Origin: Glandiceps talaboti
Lineage: Eukaryota > Hemichordata > Enteropneusta > Spengelidae
Assembly: GCF_964340395.1 (NCBI RefSeq)
Contig: NC_135551.1
Coordinates: forward strand, 31,094,955-31,158,954
Direction: 5' to 3'
Length of the DNA stretch: 64,000 nucleotides
This document shows positions 1 through 11,600 of this stretch, piece by piece. A program made the position numbers and the translations under genes. Position 1 is the stretch's first letter. Every line of letters begins with the position of its first letter. The notes under the pieces are model-generated. The model was not told the DNA's origin and searched no databases. It was given only the letters and a program-made list of their open reading frames with translations.

Positions 1-588
1 AAAATGATTGTTTAGTTACACTCTAGTATTTCCAAATTGTACTAGAATATCTTGCTATTCTTTAGTTTTTGAATTGACATCAATTTCTTTGTTTTTACAA
101 TAGATCTGTGAAATGTCAAAACTTGAGGGGACACATGGAGAACTGTGTCCATCCACTGAAGATGATACAAATCAGTTATGTTAGGGAGTCTAATTCTATC
201 CCAAACCCAAACCCAAACCCCCTAGCTTGAATGCAAATGAGCCTCTCTCACACAGATGGTCCAGAGGTCTACATTCTTGCTAACATGAGAGCAGTGGTAA
301 GGAAAAAGACTTTCAAAGTGGTCTTCAACAAAAGTTGTCATTTCATCCCTAGTTGTTAATTTATTCAAGTTTCTAGGCTTGCATAGTCTACATGGCTGAT
401 TTATAGCAATTGGCACTTGAGAAAGACTGTATAAAATGTAAATAATTATTTCATAATAATATTTGAGCACACTTTATTTGGTGGGAAACAGAAAACACAA
501 GTGCAATCTTAACCTGAAACCTTGCAATATTCTGTGACATGTATGTTAGACATTTTCTGTAGCCTAGGATCAATGAAGTAAATGTTAC
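1..588 (-). other. ZMYM-like intron, left edge
   Basis: No exon continuing finger 9 in the needed phase was found here. There is an open stretch of about 80 codons on the minus strand (470-222), but it has no zinc-finger pattern. A short telomere-like run of CCCAAA units lies at about 198-222; it is too short to mean much. Confidence 0.6.
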
Positions 589-688
589 CTTCACTGCAGA
601 ATGATCTCTCTTGGCCTGAAAATTTACAGGTTTCATAGAGTATTTTCTCCTGTTGACACATGTCACACACAGCTGTTATAGCATTGAT
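589..688 (-). CDS. ZMYM2/3/4-like: ZMYM-like exon 7: MYM finger 9 (last exon in window)
   Basis: 100 bp from a TATTTCAG acceptor to a GTAACA donor, phase 0 in and phase 1 out. The peptide INAITAVCDMCQQEK...KFSGQERSFCSE matches the ninth MYM finger of ZMYM2/3/4. The closing cysteine must come from the next exon, left of this window; I found no continuation between 1 and 588. Confidence 0.9.
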
Positions 689-3600
689 CTGAAATAAAAA
701 TCAAACATCTGATTACATTATACATTACTGCCGCAATATGAATATTTGCACTTGAGGAGAGAAACACTGATGGCTGATAACACAGGAACTCTCGGTTTTT
801 AATACACGCAGAGTAAATGTTTATATGATTGGAAAGTAAATGGATTTTAAGTATGATTTTTATCATGTTAGATTGCTAAATTATGCAATGTTGATGAGGT
901 ATTTCTTTTTCTGTATCGTAGTTTTCAAATACTAAATACATATTTAAAACATTGACTTACCCTTTTGAAATCTTCCAGGCATGGTTGACTGCAAAACTGA
1001 GTACAGTTACCTTTGTATTCCAATGTGACTGGTTTACTGGAGAAATTCATTTTACAAAGTGAGCACTGTAATTGTAAAGTCTGGTGTGGCAGGGTAACGG
1101 TGGGTGTGTTAAACTGTGCCTGGAATGCTATTACACAGTTGTAACAACAAAAATTCCTGATAGTATTGTCACTCATGGTTAGATGAAATAATGGTGGCGA
1201 CATTTTTTTACAATGATGACACTGTGCAGCACTTGCAGTTACAGAGGCCGATGATTTCTGTGCTTGCTGTGGCTGTGGTTGTTGTGGAACCACTGGAGTT
1301 GGCTGACTGCTAACTTTCTCTCTGTAGGCTTGTAGACACGGTAAGGAGCAGAAGAGCTGTACTTTGTTATTTGAATCTACTCTTTCCACCATTTCAAAGT
1401 TGGTCTTCTTTGTCTTACACCAGTAACACTCCACAAATCTCTTGTGTAAGTCTTTAAATTTGTTCATACAACGGAGAGTACAGAATCGTTTAGGTTTACC
1501 TTCGTACTGCATATATTGAGGTGTGTATTTATCATTATAACAATTGACACCACACTGATCACAGCAGTTCATACTCAGATTGTGAGCGTAACGGAAAGCA
1601 GCAAAACACGCATCACTACAGAGTTTGTGAACCTGGCCTTGAAAATTGACTTCATGTTTGACCTGTAGAGAGTAAATAATAATCATATGACTCCCACTTA
1701 TTAGCAATGTTTTAAATAGTGATATCAATATATATGAATGACTATGGAGCATACAAATATATATGTCACTATCATGTACAGTGAGACTGTTTACAAACAC
1801 TGCAAAGATACAAATGGAAAGTCAAAAACAGGCAAACAATTTCTTTCAAGCAAATCCCTGACTGTGTTGATGAGATGTTCGTGAACATTTGGGCTTCATT
1901 TCCAAGAAATCTTTTGGCTGTGTGAGTAGAAACTTTCATTTATAAAATCTTTTGGCTGTGTGAGTAGAAACTTTCATTTATAAGCTCAGAGTTCATGAAC
2001 ATTCATTCTTATAGAAATAATGTTTTGTATTTGTGTCCCGACATTTGTACATCTTTTTTGTCAAAGAAAAGTGCATTTGATGTTTTTTGTCACAATATTT
2101 AGTTGATCCTCCAGTTGGTCAACATAATCTGTTGTGATTTTCTTTCAATTCTCACTTACACTTTTTGACTGACTGACTGACATATGTTTTGTGTTGAACT
2201 ACTTGTTTTGTGTTATAAATAGGGACACAGACATAAATCATTTCCTAGAATAGTTGGGTTTTTCCACTCTGGCTGGTCTACTGTTTAGGACCATCCCTGT
2301 ATCATTTTGTGGTGTTCCTGTACTTGACTGGCATTTCACATCAACTTGTATACAGGCACTGAACAAGCAGTTTACACCTAACATAGAACAAGGTTTACAG
2401 ACATGTCGCTGTGGTCAATATGTCAAAGCTATGTTAGTCCAGTCAGAAAGCACAACTCTTTGAACTTTAACTATACCATTTTTTTGCAGTCTTACCTGTC
2501 CCATTTTATCACACACAGAACATTTTTTGATGACCCCTTCATTTTTGGGTTTATCTGTCCTCTTGGCTTCATAGTTGGACACACAGTCTTGACTACAGAA
2601 CTCCTTGAAAGCACCTTTATTTCCAACTTGAGCCATTATGATATCACTGTTGCTGATCAGTTCTTTGTTACAATTTATACAAGTTTTCATTCGCCTGTTA
2701 ATTTCTGTGAGGCATGTCTGTGTACAGAACATGAGCACTCGTCCTGACAAGTTCTTGATATACTTTCCAAGGTTAGGGGCACTCACAACTCCTTTGCAAT
2801 ATCCACATGTCTTTGTAGCAGGCTGGGTATTCTGTGATGTCTTGTCAATGCGTAATGAGTTCTTCTTGGCAAACAGATCCATACATGATAAACAGCAAAA
2901 ACGATACCTTTGTCTATTCCAATCCAATGTCTGGGTTAATGTTTTGACCTGTTTACACAGACTGCATGCTGGTTGTTGTCGTCGAGTTGTTCTTATAACT
3001 TGTGTTATCTCAAGCTCAGGATCATCTGAAAATGTATGTAATACATCAAATGTATTCTGTTACATTCCTCTTCTACACTTTCGTGTTTTGTTGCAGCTGA
3101 AGAATAGTTTTCTGACTGGATTAGCATTGGGCTAGCAATAGTTCCTCATCAGCATATGCTAGCAGCTGGAAGGGTTAATGCATGCACCTGACTAAAGTTA
3201 GACAAGGTTAGCCCAATTTTAAAATGAGGCTGGCACACCTGCATCTGCCATACGTTAGACATTATGTCAGCTCAGTGCTAACATCAGGCTGTGCTAACAC
3301 CTTATCAGTGCGTGTTAGCAACTGGCAGGGTTAATACCTGCACAACCTTGATGTTAAGACTAGGTAGGTAAGCCAAGTGTTACATCAGCTAGCATATGAG
3401 AATGAGATTCTGAAGCTGTATTACAGAGGATTGACTTAACCTAACACAATTACTCTCTCCATAATTGACATTACAATTTACAGCTAAAGAAATGTTGATA
3501 ACTGTTGACTAGGGTGAGTTACAAATGTAACATTGGTGGTTACTGGGTTAACACATTACTCTCCCCATAACTGACTTTGGTGCTAAAGAAATATTGATAA

Positions 3601-5328
3601 CAACCGTGTTGAGTGAGTTAACATTGGTGGTTATTAAGTTAACACATTACTCTCCCCATAACTGACTTTGGTGCTAAAGAAATATTGATAACAATCGTGT
3701 TGAGTGAGTTAACATTGGTGGTTACTAAGTTAACACATTACTCTCCCCATAACTGACTTTGGTGCTAAAGAAATATTGATAACAATCGTGTTGAGTGAGT
3801 TAGCATTGGTGGTTACTAAGTTAACACATTACTCTCTCCATAACTGACTTTGGCACTCAAGAAATATTGATAACAATCGTGTTGAGTGAGTTAACATTGG
3901 TGGTTACTAAGTTAACACATTACTCTCCCCATAACTGACTTTGGCACTCAAGAAATATTGATAACAATCGTGTTGAGTGAGTTAACATTGGTGGTTATTA
4001 AGTTAACACATTACTCTCCCCATAACTGACTTTGGCACTCAAGAAATATTGATAACAATTGTGTTGAGTGAGTTAACATTACTTAGACATGAATAAATGT
4101 GATTGCATCAGTAAGCCTTTACACTGGTACAAACTGTATCTCACTTTACAATACTTACCATCTTTATCCTTGCTAGTAGGTGTTTTATCAGTAATCTTTG
4201 ATGTTTGTACAGTAGGAGTGGGAGTCGAGACATCAGTACTTGTACTTGATGTAGCTGTAGTCGCAACATTTTTCTGTGTAAAATAGAAATTACATAGCAT
4301 AAAGGTAGGAGTTACCTGGTAGTCATGAACCACTAACAACATTCAAAGCTGTCTGCTTGTGTACTATTTATTACCAGCATGTTTTACAATATATTCAATT
4401 ATTTTGTAAAGTCAATTACTTGGTTTATTCCACTCATTCTATATTGTTCATGTTAGTGTTTTCAGACCCTAAAGAAGACCTCTTGCGTTGGGTTGAAATA
4501 TCAGTAATAAAGTTTAAACATAGACTGAAGGACTTGTTGACTTTTTTAAATTTATAAAATCCAAGTTGACCAATCTCAAGTCTATGTCTCATCATTGTAG
4601 TTGGACTAATTGCAGTTCTCATGACAACCTTGACCAATCTCAGATTGTAGATGGCTGATCAAAAGTTTTTTCATCCACAATAACATTTTTGTTCCAAACT
4701 CTATTCTACAGATAAGATCATCCCCTTGGAATTGAAATTGTATCCTTACCTTCTTTTGGTCATCAGAAGGCTCATTTTTGATTTTTAAACTACTGCCAAC
4801 ACCTGAAGTCACGGTATGATCTCCACTTTTGCTGTCTTTACCCTAAAAGTAAAGCAGAACATTAATGGTAGATGACAGTTAAACTTGTTAATTATTTCAA
4901 TGGTTGACAACAGTGAAATCTGATAATCATTTCCTGTAAATAATACGACAGAACCTCATGTCACACGAGTCCTTGAGTGGTGTATTTGTGGTATTTGCGC
5001 AAGTGCTTGAGATGGTCTCTGAGGTCATATTATGATCATTGCAAGGTGAAAGTGTAGCACAACACACTACAAACACAAGAGTAAATATGCAGGGTTCTGT
5101 TTTTACTATATGTTTATCATCAAACTTCAGAAAGCTACAACTGTGTTTGTGTCTAAATGTTGAAGATCACACTCATCTGCAAACATACACAAATACATAC
5201 ATACACAATACATAAACAACATACATACATACATACATACATACATACATACATACATACATACATACATACATACATACATACATACATACACACAACA
5301 TACATACACACACACATACATACATACA

Positions 5329-5390
<62 letters not shown>

Positions 5391-5412
5391 CATACATACA
5401 TACATACATACA

Positions 5413-5444
<32 letters not shown>

Positions 5445-5620
5445 CATACACACATACATACATACATACATACATATACATACATACATACATACATACA
5501 TACATACATACACACATACATACATATATACATACATACATACATACATACATACATACACACATACATACATACATACATACATACATACATACCTACA
5601 TACATACATACATACACAAA

Positions 5621-5651
<31 letters not shown>

Positions 5652-8600
5652 GTACATACAAACATACATACCTACATACATACATACATACATACATACA
5701 TACATACATACATACATACACAAATACATACATACATACATACATACATACATACATACATACACACATACACAAATACATACATACATACATACATACA
5801 TACATACATACATACATACATACATACACAAATACATACATATGTACATACATACATACATACATACATACATACATACATACACAAATACATACACACA
5901 ACATACATACATACATACATACCTACCTACCTACCTGCCTGCATACATAAATACATACATAAATTGATACATGCAATGTTTTCGGTATTGCACTGCAGTG
6001 GAAACACTGACACAGTATGCGATGCAAGTAATCAATGGTATATATGTAACTCGTTTGTATATAAGCAAGCAACGTTTTTGGAATTGCACTGCAGTGTAAA
6101 CACCAACAGTATATGATACAGGTAATCAATGGTATATACATATACATGTGCAGGTCATGTTAATTAATTCATGCCAATAATTTAAAAACTCCTTACCTGT
6201 TCTTCCTCTGTGGTTTGTTTCTGCTGTACTATTTTACTGATTATATTGGATATGTTTCTTGATCTTGTTTGATTGATATTGAGTTGATTACTATTATTTC
6301 CTGCACTATCACTTCCACTTGTTTTGTCACTGTTTTCATTTTGATTTGTCTCCTTGTTCTTTGATTGTGTTTCTGTTTGTCTACTGCTGCCCTCTGTGGT
6401 GGCACCCTCTGAGTGTTGAGGTTTCTGCATTTCAGCTGTACTATGTTCTTTGATGGGTGAAGTAACATCATCATCAACAAGGTCTATAATTTCAACTGGC
6501 TTGGTTTTATCAGTTTCACCTACAACAATAAGATCATCATCAGTTTCCTGTGTTTTGACCTTATTTCCTTCTGTCTTACTACTTTTCACAACCTGCTCAT
6601 CTCCCTGTGTTGTTTTGTTCTCGCTGACTATAGCTGGCTCATCAACCTCCATTGGTGATGTGTCACCTGACAAATCCTTGGTACTAGATTGGTCTGCTTC
6701 ACCTTGACCAGTACTTAACTGGTGTTCAGTCATTGGTTGTGTGAGTTGCTCACTGTAGCTGGTTACACTACCTTCAATAATACACGGCATAGAAGTGACA
6801 CTCCCTTCAACAATTTTTGGCATCAATGACTGACTTTCTGTTGATTCCTGATTAGTTTCTGTTTCCATAGCATTTGATTCCACCATAGCAACATCTCCAC
6901 TCCCCTTTTCTTCCTCAACAGTAGTGTCCATGGCAGCAGCTGTTCCTGCATCATCTGTAACTGCAATTTGTGTGTCTTTTTCTGTGTTGCTTTCATCTTG
7001 GGATATGGAATCTGTGGAAATGATCTGTCTTTGTGTCACTGCAGCAGGAACGTCATCTGCATTTGAACTCTCAGGATTTTGAGTACCGATCACATGACTT
7101 TCAGTATCACCACTGTTTTCTAAATTAGTTCTTTCTGTAGATTTGGCACTGTCTAATAGCTGCATTGTATTACCCTCTGTGATGTCATCATCTGAAATCA
7201 CCTGTGCAGTGTCGTCATTGGTTTTTGTAGGGTCATCTGACACAACCTGTGTGGTGTCATCTGACACAACCTGTACAGTGTCATCATTGGTTTCTACAGT
7301 ATCATCTGGGATCACCAGTACTGGGTCATCCGATATCACTTGCACTTTGTCATCTGTCATCACTGGTACCATTTCATCTGATACCACCTGTACTGCATCA
7401 TCTTTAGCTTCTGTGGGTTCATCTGATACAACATGTGCTATGTCTTCCTTAGCTTTTGAAGGCTCATCCGACACCACCTGTACAGTGTCATCTGACACCA
7501 CCTGTACTGTGTCCTCATTGGCTATATCACGGTCATCTGACATTGCCTGTACTGTGTTATCAGACACAGGCTGTACTGGGTCATCATTAACTTCTATCGG
7601 GTCCTCTGAAATCATCTCTACTGGGTCATCAGTGGCTTTTGCAGGGTCATCTGACATTATTTGTGCTGTCTCCACTGCCTGATCATCACCTGCATTCACT
7701 CCTAACATGTCGACATCATCCATTGGTCTATCATCTTCCATACTTCTTGGGTCATTGTCTTTTGCTGTTGATGTAAGTGTTTCTTTCTGATTGTCTTCAA
7801 TGGATGACTCCTGTGTATCCTTGCATTCAGATATGTCATTTGAAGTCATAATAGTCTGTTCTGAATTACCATCTGCATTCTCAACTAATTCACTATCTTC
7901 AGATTTACTGATCTCATCAAGAGATGTACATTTATGTTCATCCGATTCAACTTCAAAGTCTTTGTTCTCTTTCATATTGTTCAATTCTGGTGATACATGT
8001 ATTTGTTCTTCAATTTGTGCTATTTCAGGGTCACTGACCTTTGTGGGTTGGTCAACATCTTTAGGTGTTGTAACTCCATCTACATCTATTTCACCCTTAC
8101 TATCTTTCACACTAACAGATGCTTCCTGTATTTCCCTCCTATCTTCATTAATTTCAGATTCTACTTCAGCCTCTACATTATCGTCTGTCATCTCTGACAC
8201 CTGTTTTCCATTTACTTCAGACACCGCTGATATTTTATCTATCAATATCGTCTCTTTGCTTTTACCAAGCTGTACAGTATCTGCATTGTATGTCTCAGTA
8301 ATTTTGTCCTGTAACAAAAAAATAACAGATTACTGTCATACGTATTTGTGCAATGAAATTTGTAGTGGTTCTGCAAAACTCGGTATAACATTGCTAACAA
8401 AAATTAACAGATTACAATGACAAAGAATACATTCAGTAAAAACTATGACATTGACAGACTGAACAGAGGTGATCAATCTTTGCAGGAGACACAGTAAGCC
8501 AACATGGTATTTCATCAAAAATGACAAAAAATACATGATAATAAATAAATCTACTTTCTTAATATAACGTTACTAAGAAGTCGTCAAAATTTGATAGAAA

Positions 8601-11600
8601 CTGAGATACACTGATAGTTATATTTTTATAGTATCATATGCCTGCTATGAAATCCCATCCTTGCAATGTATTTAAATATATTGACTCTGGGATGGTTGAA
8701 AATATATATCCAAGGATGGGTAAATGGATGGGGACAATTTCTATAATGGTGAGTGCTGGCTGATGGTGTGGCAGGAATGTTGTATCTTACTATAAACTAA
8801 CCTTGCATTTAGCCTACATACATGTACAAACATGTATATGTTGTATGTCATTTGGTTGCTAAAATAGATTATCAGTAAAAAGTTACATGTACAAGCCAGG
8901 TAAACAGAAGTACAAAATTTCTGTCAAAGCCTACAGGGGCCAAGTCAGAGGCCAAGCTGTAAGCTTGTGTGTCTATTATTACTACTGCAGTCTTAGTTCA
9001 AACCTATCCAGTGTTGGCCGAGTTTGATTAAAGTTTGACCCTAATGAATAATGTAGCCCCCCCCCCCCCCCCCCCCCCCCTTTCTCGGTACTCTGGTTAC
9101 CCCAAGTTGATTAAATTAAAATATATTCATTGTTCTTATTTTGTGTACCCCTGCAGCAACAATAGGGCATCTGGGCAATGCAGACAATTTCAGAACTTAA
9201 TTTAGATTACTATTCAAACTATTATTATTTGTATTACTAGTTAAAAATTAGTTGATAGTGAAATCAACTACTTAGGAATGGATAATACTATTATTAAACT
9301 TGTACTACAATTCTTTTAACATCTATCAATATAAATTCTAATTCTATGTCTACAGTTGTGTATTAATCATTTGTTCTTTTAACATCTATCAATATAAATT
9401 CTATATCTACAGTTATATATTAATCATTTGTGTGTATTATCATATTAGCCTCATTTCTCCTCACAATGACATATATTAGCATTGTTATTTTACAGGTGAA
9501 ATAGTCACAGTTGCAAGGATTTGTCACAATGAAATCATTTAATTTTATTATCACTATACATACATAATTAAATAATAATAATAATTTATTCCCACGTACA
9601 AAAAAAATTTGATGCAGAACAGAACAAAATATCCTTATGTATATACATAAACGTGTTATTCGGGAAAAGGGTGTGGAAGTAGTTGTTACACAACTAATCA
9701 AGTCCTCCCCTCACAAAACATATGACACTCATCATTTAATTTTGCCCTGTTTCAATCAAGACTATTTAACGTGGTAGATGATACATGGAAATACACTGAA
9801 ATTACAAAATAAATTAAACATGAGCTCTAGATCCCGAAACAACCACACTGTAGACATTTTTTAAATTCCCGCTTAAACATGTAACATGTATGTATACTTG
9901 GTAAAAAGAAAATTAACATTACAGAACTAATATATCCAAAGTATTACAAGTAAAGTTAGAACTAAATGATGAAGATACCATATATACATTGTACAATGCG
10001 AAAGAAAACATTGTTAACAAGTACTCATATCACAAAAATATGTACAAATACATGTAGCAGATAATTATACACAGATAATTATAGCAGGGAGAACAATTAA
10101 TAAAGTTTGGAATATAAAAGGCTGACCTGAAATATAATTAAACAAGTCATTGAAAATGACATAGACCCCACTATGATTGGGTTTTAAGGAACTGACAGTT
10201 TATGTTGTCATTTTCAAACCTGGTTAATGTTGTTTGGCCTCATATGGTTGTTTTTGATACACTACTCTGTTCAAGCATGTCTGAGTTTATGGCTTTGGAC
10301 ATGAAAACTGCACCAACAAAATGGCTGCCAGGCAGCCATATCGGATTGTATAAAGACGAAAATGGATATGCACTAGTCATGTATTTCACAGAACACTGTC
10401 CTAGTACCAACTTTGAATGAGATCTGTTCAAGCATGTCTGAGTTATGGCTTTGGACATGGAAAATTCGCAAACAAAATGGCTGCCAGGCAGCCATATCGG
10501 ATTGTATCATGATGAAAATAAATAAGCACATGTATGTCATAGAACACTTTGCTAATACCAACTTTGAATGAGATCTGTTATGGCTTTGGACATGAAATAT
10601 TTGCAAACAAAATGGCTGCCAGGCAGCCATATTGGATCATATCACGACAACAATGAATATGCACATGTATGTCATAGAACACTGTGCTAATACCGACTTT
10701 GAATGAGATCTGTTCAAGATGTCTGAGTTATGGCTTTGGACAGAGAAAATTTGCAAACAAAATGGCTGCTAGGTGGCCATATTGGATGGTATCATAAAAC
10801 AAATTTACGTGCATATGTATGCCATAGTATGTTGCCCCTGTACCAAGTTTGAAAAAAATCGGTCAAGGCATCTCCAAGAAACGGCTCTGGACGGACAGAT
10901 GGACACATGGAACCCAATCCATAAGTCCCGGACTATGTGACGTCTGGCGGGGACTAAATAACCATATGCCACTCTTGAGTTTAGGTTTGAATTGTTTAAT
11001 TGTCTTGGTCAATCACACGTCAGTTTGTTATTGTTCTGAAATATTCCTAGTGTCTTTACTAAAATATTGCTCCTATGTTTTTTATTATTACTATCATTAG
11101 TTCCATAAGTTTTTTATTTATGAGACAAAATAATTTAAAATGTTGCACATATAATGTATTTTGTTATTGTTGTCATTGTTAGTGACTGAGCCACAACTTT
11201 AAAATGATGAAACAAAATAATTTGAAATGTAATTATGTTGCTTGTATATATTTCATTATTATTGTCACTCTTTGTTTTTATCCACAAAAAGAATTTCTTA
11301 AAAAATAATTTAACATGATTTAGCTATTTGGGAAAAAAACACATCAACACATTATTGTAACTTTTCCTGTAACAACAGTGTCAGTGGTGCAACTGGATAC
11401 TTATTACATTTTTTGTAGCTTACATGGGTATATCCTGAATTCATAGTTTGAGCATTTTGATCAAAATTTGGGCATCAAGAATAAGGGGTATTTGCTTTGT
11501 TCATATTATCACTCAAATATTCCCAATATCCCAAACAAATCTGTCCACTAGTTTCTTAGTTTTCGATTTCCATGTCTAATTTGCATGTCAGATCAACTTG

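Noticed and set aside
198-222. CCCAAA run resembling a telomere repeat
   Set aside because: Only about four units and not the TTAGGG type; probably chance.
5127-6116. Long open frames of 140-319 codons on both strands
   Set aside because: They are pure translations of the ACAT microsatellite (His-Thr-Tyr-Ile or Tyr-Val-Cys-Met) with no stop in any frame.
7143-7682. 179-codon plus-strand frame, Ser/Thr-rich
   Set aside because: It is the antisense shadow of the acidic repeat exon, which splices in frame on the minus strand.
10202-10630. Short frames on both strands containing MAAWQPF-like peptides
   Set aside because: They fall in the dispersed repeat; the peptide comes from the palindrome GGCTGCCAGGCAGCC.
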